Shown here piece after piece: positions 49,832-63,926 of a stretch of DNA of 64,000 bases (the stretch's first letter is position 1; each line of letters starts with the position of its first letter). The position numbers and the translations under genes were made by a program. The stretch is from positions 1 through 64,000 of the forward strand of contig NZ_JAJBTT010000034.1 of assembly GCF_020860705.1 (NCBI RefSeq). Direction: 5' to 3'. The notes under the pieces were generated by a model that saw only the letters and a list, made by a program, of their open reading frames with translations, ran no database searches and was not told the DNA's origin. Source of the stretch: Akkermansia sp. GTDB taxonomy: Bacteria; Verrucomicrobiota; Verrucomicrobiia; Verrucomicrobiales; Akkermansiaceae.

Positions 49832-51229
49832 ATGATAGGCAAACTATGCACGGCACTGGTCTTTGCGGGGCTTTTTTGTTCCGTGGCTGCGGTGGAAGCT
49901 CATGCCGCCGTTAGACCGAACATGATCGTTATTCTGGCGGATGACCTCGGATATGGAGATTTGGGATGCACGGGTTCCAAGCAGATCATGACTCCTTCCC
50001 TTGACCGGCTGGCAAAGGAAGGCGTCTTTTGTTCCCGGGCGTATGTGACGGCGCCGATGTGTTCCCCATCCCGCATGGGGTTGATGACGGGCCGTTTTCC
50101 GAAGCGCTACGGCATCACCACGAATCCCAATATCAAGGTGGATTACCTTCCGGAGTCCCACTACGGACTGCCCCAGACGGAGAAGCTGATTCCTGAGTAT
50201 TTGGAGCCTTACGGCTACCGGAGCGCCGTGTTCGGCAAGTGGCACCTGGGGCACACCAAGGGGTACACGCCCCCGGAACGGGGATTTACCCGCTGGTGGG
50301 GATTCCTGGGCGGCTCCCGCGATTATTTTCCCCGGAAAAAGGAGATAGAGGGCTTGAATCCGTCCGCCATTGAATCCAATTTCACGGACAAAACGGACAT
50401 TACCTACCTGACGGACGACATTACGGACAGGGCCGTGGAGTTTCTGGACGAAGCGAAGACGGATAAGAAGCCGTTTTTCATGTTCGTTTCCTATAATGCA
50501 CCGCATTGGCCCATGCAGGCCAAGCCGGAGGACATAGCCCTGTTCAAAAATATCCAGAACCGGGACCGCCGGATTTACTGCGCCATGGTGTACGCGATGG
50601 ATAAGGGAATAGGCCGTATTCTGGATACCTTGAAGAAGGATGGGCTGGAGAAGGATACGATCGTTGTGTTTTTGTCGGACAATGGCGGCGCTCCGGAAGC
50701 CCCCTCCTGCAATGCCCCTTTCCGGGGAGCCAAGAGGCAGCATTTTGAAGGAGGCGTGCGCGTGCCTTTCATCATCAAATATCCGGCGGACAAGAGGCTG
50801 ATCCCTGGAAGCGTTTGCAGGCAGCCCGTTTCCACGGTGGACCTGCTTCCCGCCTTGCTGAAGGCAAACGGCCATCAAATTCCGCAGAAGCTGGATGGCA
50901 TGGACATTCTGGAGCTGGTAGGCAATAAGAAGGCTTCCGTTCCCCGGACGTTCTTCTGGTGCACGGATTACACGTCTGCCGTTCTGGACGGGGATTTAAA
51001 GTACCTGCTGGTGGCGGACCGGGCGCCGCAGTTTTACAGCGTTACGGATGACCCCCAGGAGCAGAAGGATTTATACTTTTCCAAACATCAGGATGCGGAT
51101 TCCCTGGCCAGGAAGCTGGGAACCTACCTGACCATAACGCCCGCATGCCGTTTCCCGGACAGCATAAGCTGGTCTTCCAAGTTGATGCGGGAGTATGATA
51201 AGACCACGCCGGACCAACAGCCTGAGTAA
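49832..51229 (+). CDS. Exported sulfatase
   Basis: 465 residues with a signal peptide (about 1-26, ending VEAHA). Metal-binding ILADDLGYGD is at 35-44. The formylglycine site CSPSR is at 77-81, the type modified by an FGE-type enzyme or anSME. GKWHLGH and VVFLSDNGGAPEAP are further active-site blocks of family S1 sulfatases. It should remove sulfate esters from glycans in the periplasm or outside; in this organism mucin O-glycans are the likely target. The sugar and position are not predictable here. Confidence 0.95.
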   Translation: MIGKLCTALVFAGLFCSVAAVEAHAAVRPNMIVILADDLGYGDLGCTGSKQIMTPSLDRLAKEGVFCSRAYVTAPMCSPSRMGLMTGRFPKRYGITTNPNIKVDYLPESHYGLPQTEKLIPEYLEPYGYRSAVFGKWHLGHTKGYTPPERGFTRWWGFLGGSRDYFPRKKEIEGLNPSAIESNFTDKTDITYLTDDITDRAVEFLDEAKTDKKPFFMFVSYNAPHWPMQAKPEDIALFKNIQNRDRRIYCAMVYAMDKGIGRILDTLKKDGLEKDTIVVFLSDNGGAPEAPSCNAPFRGAKRQHFEGGVRVPFIIKYPADKRLIPGSVCRQPVSTVDLLPALLKANGHQIPQKLDGMDILELVGNKKASVPRTFFWCTDYTSAVLDGDLKYLLVADRAPQFYSVTDDPQEQKDLYFSKHQDADSLARKLGTYLTITPACRFPDSISWSSKLMREYDKTTPDQQPE

Positions 51230-51420
51230 AGTTGAACGGGATATCAGCCGGGTTCAGGGAAGCGTTCGCAGCCAATCCTTTTCTACAGGAAATCTGCTCT
51301 CCTTCAAGCTGGACTGGGCATAGACCAGGGCCGCCAGGCCTGAAAGTGCAGCCGGAACGATCATCCGGACTGTCATGTCCGTTGATTTGTACGGGTCCCT
51401 GGTTCCGTTTTTCATCAAAA
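51230..51420. other. Gap between sulfatase and the FtsB-like gene
   Basis: Convergent gap of about 190 bp with no gene recognised apart from the shared terminator at its right edge. Confidence 0.4.
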
Positions 51421-51442
51421 AAGCGCCTTATTTAAGGCGCTT
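51421..51442 (-). terminator. Terminator overlapping the stop codon of the FtsB-like gene
   Basis: AAGCGCCTTA and TAAGGCGCTT are exact complements around a 2-nt loop. On the minus strand the stem contains the last codons and the stop of the FtsB-like gene and is followed by TTTTTT. The plus strand lacks a strong T-run. Confidence 0.85.
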
Positions 51443-51796
51443 GGGTTCCGCCATGCGGAGGATATGCTCTCCGGGAAGGGCCAGGTTGCCCTTGTCCCGT
51501 GCGATCATTTCAAAATAATGGGGATCCTGTGAAATCCAGATGAATTCATTCTTGGACTGCTCCATCTGCTCCCTGGCTTTTTCCAGATGCGCCTGAAGGA
51601 AAGAACGCTCATGCTCCAGGGAGCGCAGATCCTTCCACGGCTTGAAACACACCAGGGAGAGCAGCATAGTCAGGCACAGGGCCAGGACGATGGCAAAAAG
51701 ACGCAGAGCCCTCTGGACGATCAGGGCACGTTTTTCCCGGCGGATTTCAAGTTCCGCCAAAGTAAAACGATGGTAATAGCGGCGTCTCCAGAGCAT
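51428..51796 (-). CDS. FtsB/DivIC-like septum formation initiator protein
   Basis: 122 residues: a basic N-terminus (about 1-28), one membrane helix (about 32-52, LFAIVLALCLTMLLSLVCF), then a coiled coil (LRSLEHERSFLQAHLEKARE) and a short C-terminal domain with DPHYFEMIARDKGNLALPGE, where IARdkgnLa..GE is the DivIC/FtsB pattern. It would act in the division complex with FtsL and FtsQ-like partners in the periplasm. It lies 28 bp downstream of enolase, a frequent pairing of eno and ftsB. Confidence 0.88.
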   Translation of the reverse strand: MLWRRRYYHRFTLAELEIRREKRALIVQRALRLFAIVLALCLTMLLSLVCFKPWKDLRSLEHERSFLQAHLEKAREQMEQSKNEFIWISQDPHYFEMIARDKGNLALPGEHILRMAEPKRLK

Positions 51797-51824
51797 TCTT
51801 TGCAGTCAAACAACATATTTTTGA

Positions 51825-53180
<1,356 letters not shown>

Positions 53181-53203
53181 TCATGAGCGTGAAAATCCCG
53201 GGT

Positions 53204-53860
53204 TCAAGCACGGAACTGACGCAGAACGGAGGCGATATATTCCAGCGCCTCCGGGTCTGAAATACCGCCGGAAAAGGAAAAAGGCCTTCCCGCCGGTTGA
53301 GGTACGGCTATATGATAATAGTCAGCCTTTTCCCCTTCCTTGCGTTCCATCATGATCCCGGCCTGGGCGGGGAGGAGGAAGGACCATGTGGACCCCACCG
53401 GGCCAATGCCCCGGAAGAGAGAGGCTTTTCCCGGTTCCACCCGGAGCACGGCCTTTCCCAGCATCACGTCCAGGCAGAGAAAAATGAGGCAGGCTTCCAT
53501 GATGGCAAAGAAGGTGGTGAAGACGGGCAGGGCGAAGTCCGTTTTTCCCGGCCCGGAGGACAGGAAGACGAGCACCAGCGTGATGAGTCCCCAGATGATG
53601 GTCAATCCCAGGTAGAAAAGCTTTTGGGAAACGGAGTGCCTGTACGTGAGCGTAACTTTCCCGTTGGCAGATTCCACCGTCAGATGTTTGGGCGGAGCGG
53701 CAGGAGATTTCCGGAATTCGTATTCCCGGACCAGGGAGGACCAGAGGATGGAAACGCCGCAGCACCCGCAGGTGACCGTATCCCGGGGGTCATCCACATC
53801 CGCCGCGGAAAAGGGGGTGCCGCATTTTGGGCATTTGAATTGTTCAAGTCTGGGAGGCAT
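53204..53860 (-). CDS. Zinc-ribbon/two-TM protein, distant family member
   Basis: 218 residues from ATG 53860 (MPPRLEQFKCPKCGTPFSAA); the longer frame upstream overlaps the AlkD-like gene and is rejected. Zinc ribbon CPKCG ... CGCCG, two helices (about 82-104 and 115-138), then VEPGKASLFRGIGPVGSTWS and a C-terminal EALEYIASVLRQF. It shares all elements with the genes at 47950 and 48753. That it stands about 4 kb away in another neighbourhood shows that the family is not tied to the A/B island. Confidence 0.82.
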   Translation of the reverse strand: MPPRLEQFKCPKCGTPFSAADVDDPRDTVTCGCCGVSILWSSLVREYEFRKSPAAPPKHLTVESANGKVTLTYRHSVSQKLFYLGLTIIWGLITLVLVFLSSGPGKTDFALPVFTTFFAIMEACLIFLCLDVMLGKAVLRVEPGKASLFRGIGPVGSTWSFLLPAQAGIMMERKEGEKADYYHIAVPQPAGRPFSFSGGISDPEALEYIASVLRQFRA

Positions 53861-54043
53861 GGGGGATGGTTTTCTGGACTGTGCGCAGGTTAGCACAGGA
53901 AACCGGGAGCCGCCATTTATTTTTAGGCGGTTTTCCGGAGGGAACGGGGACCATCCCGTGGGAAGGTTTCCGCCACGGGGCTTCCCTGCTCCATACGGGA
54001 ATTCTCCCTTGTGCGGAGCATGGCCCCCTTGTAGGATGCGCCC

Positions 54044-54739
54044 ATGATTGAGAGAAGGCGGCAGTTGAGGGAGAAGATGGAAGCATTGGCGGAACCGGCG
54101 TTTCAGCAGTTTTCCGCTTCCCTGATCCCAGGCGTCAACCGCCTGCTGGGCGTCCGGCTGCCTGTGCTCCGGAACCTTGCGCGTGAGGAGGTTCGGGGAA
54201 ATTGGCGGGAGCTGCTGGAATATCCAGCCAGGGAACCGTATGCGGAGGAAGTGATGCTGGACGGCATGCTGATAAGCCTGGCGCGGATGGAGCCGGAGGA
54301 ACGCCTGGAACATGTTGCGCGCTTCGTGCCCCGCATGGATAACTGGGCTGTTTGCGATACGTTCTGTTCCGGATTGAAGTTCAGCAAAAAGCATCCGGCC
54401 CTGGTATGGGAGTTCATCCAGCCGTATTTAAAGTCCTCCCGTGTTTATGATGTCCGCTTTGCCGTGGTGATGATGCTGGCCCATTTCATTACGGAGGATT
54501 ACGTGGAGCAGGTTTTGGTTCTGCTGGACGGCGTGCGGCATGAGGATTATTACGTGAACATGGCGGTGGCCTGGGCGGTTTCCGTCTGTTACGTGAAGTT
54601 CCCGGGGCTGACGCTGGAATATTTGAGGAATTCCTCCCTGCCGGATTTCACTTATAACAAGGCCTTGCAGAAAATTATTGAATCCCTGCGGGTTAGTAGG
54701 GAAGACAAGGATTTGATGCAGAGCATGAAACGCAAATAG
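54044..54739 (+). CDS. AlkD-like DNA alkylation repair protein
   Basis: 231 residues, all-helical HEAT-like repeats. [30 protein letters not shown] and [19 protein letters not shown] are the conserved AlkD/DNA-alkylation-repair blocks, with the active-site W and D in DNWAVCD. It should excise alkylated bases such as 3- or 7-methylpurines from DNA. It stands alone, with a short leader. Confidence 0.9.
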   Translation: MIERRRQLREKMEALAEPAFQQFSASLIPGVNRLLGVRLPVLRNLAREEVRGNWRELLEYPAREPYAEEVMLDGMLISLARMEPEERLEHVARFVPRMDNWAVCDTFCSGLKFSKKHPALVWEFIQPYLKSSRVYDVRFAVVMMLAHFITEDYVEQVLVLLDGVRHEDYYVNMAVAWAVSVCYVKFPGLTLEYLRNSSLPDFTYNKALQKIIESLRVSREDKDLMQSMKRK

Positions 54740-54882
54740 GCAGGCGCTGCTGCGTTTGGACGGCGGAGGGAGCGGGAACCGGGCTGCACGGGATGGTGGC
54801 GCAGGGAGGGGCGGCATGCCGGAACAGGGCCTTGATTCCTTTCCGTGCAAGGTATGGAATGGACACACTTACTATTAAAACC

Positions 54883-56124
54883 ATGCCTAACATTAACGAT
54901 AACTTCCTCAAGCTGCAGGCGGGATATTTATTCCCGGAAATCGGGCGCCGCGTGAATGCATTCATCGAGTCCCATCCGGAGGCGGCCAAAAGGCTGATCC
55001 GCTGCGGCATTGGAGACGTGACGGAGCCGCTGCCCATGGCGGCCATTGAGGCCATGCACCAGGCGGTGGACGATTTGTCCACCCATGAACGCTTTCACGG
55101 CTATGGTCCGGAACAGGGGTATTTCTGGCTGAGGGAGGCCATCGCCAAAAAAGCCTACCAGGTCCACGGCGTGCATGTGGAAGTGGATGAGATTTACGTG
55201 TCCGACGGCGCCAAGTGCGATACGGGCAACATTCTGGATATTTTCGGCCCGGGCAACAGGATCGCCGTGCCGGATCCGGTTTATCCCGTGTATGTGGATA
55301 CCAATGTGATGGCCGGTAATACCGGAAAGGCCTGCGCAGACGGTTCGTATGAAGGTCTGGTGTATCTCCCCTGCACGCCGGAGAACAATTTTGTGCCGGA
55401 GCTGCCGGATGAACATGTGGATTTGATTTACCTGTGTTTTCCGAACAATCCCACCGGGGCCGTAGCTTCCCGGAATGAATTGTTGAAATGGGTGGAATAT
55501 GCCCGCGCGAATCATGCCATTATTCTGTACGATTCCGCCTATGAGGCGTTTGTCCAGGATTCTTCCGTTCCCAAATCCATTTTTGAAATTCCCGGCGCGC
55601 GCGATTGCGCCATTGAATTCCGCTCTTTCTCCAAGCAGGGGGGCTTTACGGGCGTGCGCTGTGGCTACGTGGTGATTCCGAAGGAGTTGCACGGCCATGA
55701 TTCCGAAGGGAACAAGGTGCTCATCAGCCAGCTCTGGAGCCGCCGCACCAGCACGAAATTCAACGGCGCTTCCTACATCGTCCAGCGTGGAGCCGCAGCC
55801 CTGTTCACGCTGGAAGGAATGGCGCAGACCTCCGTGCTGATCAGCCATTACCTGGGAAATGCCGCGCTGCTGCTGAATGCGTGCCGCCAGGCGGGCATGC
55901 GCGTGTGGGGCGGGGAAAACGCCCCGTATGTCTGGGTGCAGTGTCCGGATGGCCTGGATAGCTGGCAGATGTTTGACAAGATGTTGTATGAGGCGAATGT
56001 AGTCATCACGCCCGGTTCCGGCTTCGGCTCCAAAGGAGAGGGCTTTTTCCGCGTTTCCGCGTTCAATTCACGGGAAAATGTGGAGGAGGTGTGCCGTCGC
56101 ATCCATGCCCTGTTTGCCAGATAG
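54883..56124 (+). CDS. dapL: LL-diaminopimelate aminotransferase
   Basis: 413 residues from ATG 54883 ([20 protein letters not shown]), the normal DapL start; ATG 54859 would add eight residues. The enzyme makes LL-diaminopimelate directly from tetrahydrodipicolinate in lysine and peptidoglycan synthesis, replacing the acylase branch. [30 protein letters not shown] and the PLP-lysine segment [17 protein letters not shown] are diagnostic. This route is characteristic of Verrucomicrobia, Chlamydiae and plants, supporting the taxon. Confidence 0.96.
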   Translation: MPNINDNFLKLQAGYLFPEIGRRVNAFIESHPEAAKRLIRCGIGDVTEPLPMAAIEAMHQAVDDLSTHERFHGYGPEQGYFWLREAIAKKAYQVHGVHVEVDEIYVSDGAKCDTGNILDIFGPGNRIAVPDPVYPVYVDTNVMAGNTGKACADGSYEGLVYLPCTPENNFVPELPDEHVDLIYLCFPNNPTGAVASRNELLKWVEYARANHAIILYDSAYEAFVQDSSVPKSIFEIPGARDCAIEFRSFSKQGGFTGVRCGYVVIPKELHGHDSEGNKVLISQLWSRRTSTKFNGASYIVQRGAAALFTLEGMAQTSVLISHYLGNAALLLNACRQAGMRVWGGENAPYVWVQCPDGLDSWQMFDKMLYEANVVITPGSGFGSKGEGFFRVSAFNSRENVEEVCRRIHALFAR

Positions 56125-56455
56125 GGCGGCGAGTCCCTGTGCAGAGCCTGACGGGCCGCCGTGCGGAAAGCCACGGCGGCCTGCGCGTACACAAATGGGA
56201 GAAGGCCATAGACCCCCCTTCCTGAAAGAGGAAGGAGGGATGATCCGGAAATCGGAACGGAACGTTGCCTTCAATGCTTTCTTTTACCCGTGCAGTCCTT
56301 CACGCCCAAGGTCCTGAACATGGGTTTTCCATGCGCAGTGCGGGAGGTCGCGGCCGGTTCCTCCGGTTTGTTCAGTCCCCTGCGGCCCAGGAATTCATTA
56401 ACTCCATAACGGACCATGATTCGTACTGGGGCAGAAAGCATGAAAGTATCACTGC
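56125..56455. other. Convergent gap with a strong hairpin
   Basis: About 330 bp, no gene recognised. GGCCGCCGTG and CACGGCGGCC (56154-56181) form a perfect 10-bp stem but lack a T-run, so it is only a possible terminator for dapL. Confidence 0.45.
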
Positions 56456-59977
<3,522 letters not shown>

Positions 59978-60021
59978 TCAACTCTTGCTCTTGTTTGTTT
60001 ATGCGGAGTAAGTTTTGAAGC

Positions 60022-61113
60022 ATGATCCCACAGGCGTGCATGAGTGCTTTTTTCCGGCAGGCTGCTGTGCTGGCATGCTGGGCGTGCCTGCTGTTTGTTA
60101 TAGAAGCAAGCTGTGTCCGGGGAATGGAGGCGGAGGGGGCACCTACCATAAAGCCGCTTTCCTGCGTGCATGCTGCAGACGGCAGAGTGACAGTGCGGGG
60201 CGCCGCCATGGGAACGGTGTTTACGGTGCGCACCTATCCCGGGCAAGGCATGGGTGCGGCGGAGACGGAAAGGGCCTGCATGGAGGCGCTGGCCTGTGCT
60301 GTTCACTGGGAGAAGGTGATGTCCGCCATGGATGCGGAAAGTCGGCTGTCCCGGCTTAATGCTGCGGAAAGCGGAGTCTTTGTGCCTGTTTCTCCTGAAT
60401 TGGAAAAGGTGCTGTCCCTGGCTTTGGAATATGCCCGGCTGACGAACGGCGCTTTTGACCCCACGCTGGGGCCCTGCATCCGCTTGTGGAAGAAGAGCCG
60501 CCGCAGTGGCGTGCTCCCGTCCCGCGAAGAACTGGAACATGCGTGCCGGGCGTCCGGATGGAAAAAGCTGACCGTCGGAAAGGGAGGAGTGGTGAAGACG
60601 GTCCCCGGGATGAGGGTGGACCTGGGAGGCATGGGCAAGGGATTTGCCGTGGACCGGATGGCGGAGCTTTTGAGGGGAAAAGGAATAGTTTCCTTCTTTA
60701 TTGACAGTACCAGTGACGTTCTGGCCGGTGCTCCCCCGCCCGGGGAACAGGGATGGCGGCTGCGGGTGGATGAGGGGCATGGGAAGGGCGCAGCATTGCT
60801 GTTGAGCCATGCCGCTGTTTCCACTTCCGGGAATGCCCGCCAGATGGTGAAGATCAGCGGCGTGGAGTATTCCCACGTGCTTGATCCGACGATGGGGCTG
60901 GGAGTTACGGAAGGCAGGCAGGTGAGCGTTCAGGCCCCTTCCGCTGCGCTGGCCGATGCCCTGGCGACGGCGGGGTGCGTGATGCGTGAAGAGGATTTCC
61001 GCACCCTGGCGGCCAGATTGCCGGGAGTGTCCATTCCGGCTTTTTTCCGGGATTCCCCGTGTTCTGCGAAGGAGAAGAGGGATCAGAATGGTGGCCCGGA
61101 GCCGATTCCATGA
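60022..61113 (+). CDS. apbE: FAD:protein FMN transferase (ApbE family)
   Basis: 363 residues with an N-terminal hydrophobic export segment (about 10-34). ApbE attaches FMN covalently to periplasmic redox proteins such as NqrB/C and RnfG. Motifs: MGTVFTVRTYP, FDPTLGPCIRLWKK, VDLGGMGKGFAVDRM, AVSTSGNARQ and the Mg/FAD site YSHVLDPTMG. The likely targets (Nqr or Rnf subunits) are not in this window. The tail after about 335 is Pro/Lys-rich and poorly conserved. Confidence 0.93.
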   Translation: MIPQACMSAFFRQAAVLACWACLLFVIEASCVRGMEAEGAPTIKPLSCVHAADGRVTVRGAAMGTVFTVRTYPGQGMGAAETERACMEALACAVHWEKVMSAMDAESRLSRLNAAESGVFVPVSPELEKVLSLALEYARLTNGAFDPTLGPCIRLWKKSRRSGVLPSREELEHACRASGWKKLTVGKGGVVKTVPGMRVDLGGMGKGFAVDRMAELLRGKGIVSFFIDSTSDVLAGAPPPGEQGWRLRVDEGHGKGAALLLSHAAVSTSGNARQMVKISGVEYSHVLDPTMGLGVTEGRQVSVQAPSAALADALATAGCVMREEDFRTLAARLPGVSIPAFFRDSPCSAKEKRDQNGGPEPIP

Positions 61114-61164
61114 AAGTTACGGTGAATTGGCTGCGTCTTTAAGTTATACCTCCATGGTCCGTTT

Positions 61165-62784
61165 ATGAAATTGCACCGTTTTTTCCTGCCTGCCGTTCTT
61201 GCCGCCGCCGTGTCCGCCTCGTTTGGAGCGGAGTTCCCGAATCCTTATCCCGCTCCCGTGTCCGGGGTCCGTCTGACCCCGGAACCCTCTCCCGCTCCCT
61301 CCATCAACGGAGCCCGCGTCTTTGGGGCCACTCCGGGTTCCCGCATGCTTTTCCAGGTTCCCGTTTCCGGGGAGCGTCCCATGAAGATTCAGGCGGCAGG
61401 CCTGCCTGCAGGGCTGGAAATGAATGAGAACGGGTTGATTACCGGGAAGGCTCCGGCGGGGAAGGGAGAATACAAGGTAACGTTTCATGCATCCAACAGG
61501 CATGGAAAGGACTCCAAGGAATGGATTCTGAGAGTAGGGAAAGACTTGTGCCTGACTCCCCCCATGGGTTGGAGCAGCTGGTATTCCTACAGTGAAGCCG
61601 TGAGCCAGGAGAATGTGTTGAAGACGGCCCGGCTTTTTGTGGAACGGGGACTGGTCAATCATGGGTGGAGCTATATCAACATTGACGATTGCTGGCAGGG
61701 CGAGCGCGGCGGACGGAATTTTTCCATCCAGCCCAACGAGCGTTTCCCCGACATGAAAGCCATGTGCGATTCCCTTCATGCCATGGGCTTGAAAGCGGGG
61801 ATTTATTCCTCTCCCTGGATGGGGACGTATGCCGGATTCATCGGGGGGAGCATCCCTAACGCCAGGGGGGATTATACGGGACTATCCATTCCGGAGAAGG
61901 AGCGGAGGCAGAAGTATCAAATTTTCGGGAGCTATCCTGGCGTGCACCGGCAGAAGGCGGACCGCATGGGGCCCGTCTGGATGTTTGACCGTGACGCCAG
62001 GCAATGGGCGGAATGGGGATTCGATTACGTAAAGGTGGACTGGAAACCCAATGACGTGCCGACGACGGAACGCATCCGCAAGGCTCTGGACGGTTCCGGA
62101 CGGGATATCGTGCTCAGCCTGTCCAATGCCGCCCCGTATGAACATGCGGAAGAGCTGGGGAAGCTGGCCAATTTGTGGAGGACGACGGGGGATATCCAGG
62201 ATCACTGGGGAAGCGTCAGCGGCATCGGTTTTTCCCAGGAACGCTGGCAGAAGCATATGCGCCCGGGCCACTGGAATGACCCGGACATGCTTCAGATCGG
62301 GAAGCTGGGCAAGCCCAACCAGGCCAATACCACTTTTGTGCAGACGCGGTTGTCCCCGGATGAACAGTATACCCAGGTAACCCTGTGGAGCCTGTTGTCC
62401 GCTCCCCTGATCGTTTCCTGCGACCTGGAGCATATGGATTCTTTCACGATGGGGCTGTTGACCAATGACGAGGTGATTGCCGTAGATCAGGACCCCGCCG
62501 CCTGTCCCGCCCGCAAGGCGTGGCACCAGGGGAATTTCCAGGTTTGGACGAAAAAGTTGTCAGACGGTTCCATTGCGGCGGGATTTTTCAATACCGGAGG
62601 AGAGAAGGGCATCCTCCGGGTGAACCTTGAAGATCTGGGGCTGCTGCCGGGCGCGTGTGAGGTAAGGGACCTTTGGAAGCGCGCCGACCAGGGGACGGTG
62701 AAAGGAGAGATTGCGGTGGAGCTCAACAGTCATGGAGCGGCCATGTTCCGGTTCTCCAAAAAGGAGAACGTGGAGGGGAAATAG
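61165..62784 (+). CDS. Exported GH27-type alpha-galactosidase-like glycosidase
   Basis: 539 residues. Signal peptide about 1-22; an Ig-like putative-Ig/He_PIG domain at about 45-125; the GH27 barrel from about 128 with LTPPMGWSSWYSYSE, WSYINIDDCWQGERG, nucleophile D292 in FDYVKVDWKPND and acid/base D343 in WRTTGDIQDHW. A C-terminal beta domain follows. GH27 includes alpha-galactosidases and alpha-N-acetylgalactosaminidases; the loop before D292 lacks the common PGSxGHE pattern, so substrate is uncertain. Export and context suggest removal of terminal alpha-Gal or GalNAc from mucin-type glycans. Confidence 0.93.
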   Translation: MKLHRFFLPAVLAAAVSASFGAEFPNPYPAPVSGVRLTPEPSPAPSINGARVFGATPGSRMLFQVPVSGERPMKIQAAGLPAGLEMNENGLITGKAPAGKGEYKVTFHASNRHGKDSKEWILRVGKDLCLTPPMGWSSWYSYSEAVSQENVLKTARLFVERGLVNHGWSYINIDDCWQGERGGRNFSIQPNERFPDMKAMCDSLHAMGLKAGIYSSPWMGTYAGFIGGSIPNARGDYTGLSIPEKERRQKYQIFGSYPGVHRQKADRMGPVWMFDRDARQWAEWGFDYVKVDWKPNDVPTTERIRKALDGSGRDIVLSLSNAAPYEHAEELGKLANLWRTTGDIQDHWGSVSGIGFSQERWQKHMRPGHWNDPDMLQIGKLGKPNQANTTFVQTRLSPDEQYTQVTLWSLLSAPLIVSCDLEHMDSFTMGLLTNDEVIAVDQDPAACPARKAWHQGNFQVWTKKLSDGSIAAGFFNTGGEKGILRVNLEDLGLLPGACEVRDLWKRADQGTVKGEIAVELNSHGAAMFRFSKKENVEGK

Positions 62785-63424
62785 ATATGTTCCGCAATGG
62801 CATCACTTTTGCCGGCTGAAAGGGCTGTGAGTGCCGCCTTTTCTTTGCAAAGGAGAACCTGGATATCCGGATGACCAAACTGCTGGTACACTGTGATGTT
62901 AAATTGTGGCGTCATGTAGGAAATCAGACATGGACAGGGTTTGATGGCAGGATGAAAGCGCATTTTCTCCATGAGCAGGATCTACCAGGGCATGGGGATG
63001 GAGAATTTCCGTGCCAAAGGGGGGTGTTAGAAATGTTATAAGCCCGTTTTCAGGGAACTGGGTAAAGAAAGTTACGTCTCCTTATTCAGTATCCGTGAAG
63101 CATCTTCCGGAGGGAGAGAAGGCTCGGACGGTTCTGGATAGCTTTTTCCAATTTGCATCTGCCATGTTTGTGCAGTGGCTTTTCAGTTGTCGGTGGAGTG
63201 TAGAATGGCGAGGTTTTCAGTGGTTTGAATAAGGCCTTGCCGTGTTTTGATGTTAGGGTAGCTACGTAGTGTGTGGTTTAACCAAGCCATGCTGTTACAG
63301 AATATGCCGATGCCGTGCAGTAGCTGGACTTGAGGAAGTGACCATTTTACGCAGGTTGATAGAGTTTTACCTTGCGGCATCCTTTTGTTCCGATCCCGTT
63401 GGAGCTGTTATCTTTTCCATAAAA
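62785..63424. other. Intergenic stretch without a recognised gene
   Basis: About 640 bp. Short frames exist on both strands; the minus-strand one at 63183-63380 (NSMAWLNHTLRSYPNIKTRQ) looks somewhat protein-like and could be a remnant, but no family was recognised. No repeat or RNA was identified. Confidence 0.4.
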
Positions 63425-63456
63425 AAAACCGTTCCGGATGGACCGGAACGGTTTTT
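63425..63456. terminator. Bidirectional terminator
   Basis: AAACCGTTCCGG and CCGGAACGGTTT form a strong stem with A-run before and T-run after, so it can serve either strand, most directly the minus-strand gene at 63503. Confidence 0.88.
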
Positions 63457-63502
63457 AAAAAGAGATTGACGTGACTTGCCTTAATCTCTCCTGACAGCTT
63501 CC

Positions 63503-63727
63503 TTAGGCGGCGATGCCGAAGTGTTGCTGGATGGAGGCGAAAATCTTGTCGCGGCGGGCGCGGGCTTTTTCGATGTCACGGGTCTTAAGGGAGAATCTCA
63601 GGCGTTCCGCCGTGGAGTCCGGCTTGTGAACCGTAACGTGGCACCACCAAACCCCCCTGTTGTTCCACAGGTGGTGGTTGGGGTTGTCATCATTAATTCT
63701 AAGAGCGATTTTGGTTTGGGCTTTCAT
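63503..63727 (-). CDS. Small protein resembling an integrase arm-binding domain
   Basis: 74 residues (MKAQTKIALRINDDNPNHHL). The segment RGVWWCHVTVHKPDSTAERL then RFSLKTRDIEKARARRDKI has the pattern of the N-terminal arm-binding domain of tyrosine integrases (three short strands and a helix; compare WYVRV...SLGTRDxxxA). No catalytic domain follows: the stop is clean and a terminator lies 47 bp later. It may be a stand-alone DNA-binding protein, a domesticated integrase piece or a truncation. It has a run of host-like base composition. Confidence 0.65.
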   Translation of the reverse strand: MKAQTKIALRINDDNPNHHLWNNRGVWWCHVTVHKPDSTAERLRFSLKTRDIEKARARRDKIFASIQQHFGIAA

Positions 63728-63926
63728 CTGTGTGATCTTTTCCAGAAGTGGACGTTTTATTTACGTCCGGTGGTATATTAATATTTCAATAAAACCTTCA
63801 ACTTGGAGGCGCCTCACTTAAGCAGATGATCCCTTGTCTTTTTGGACATCTCTTTCTGCCAGTTGCTCACCTCGTTGAAGCCTTAGAGTTCAAGTGGTGA
63901 AACAACGTTCAAAAAAAGAATCTTTT
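63728..63926. other. Gap between the small DNA-binding-like gene and rpmB
   Basis: About 200 bp between two minus-strand genes. It should hold the promoter of the small gene. No terminator with a clear stem was found for rpmB. Confidence 0.35.

Noticed and set aside
49440-49856. 138-codon minus-strand frame over the broken zinc-ribbon copy
   Set aside because: The plus strand shows clear homology to the neighbouring family, so the minus frame is a shadow.
62785-63424. An insertion-sequence remnant in the gap after the GH27 gene
   Set aside because: A short minus-strand frame looks protein-like, but no terminal repeats, DDE residues or recognisable transposase block were found.
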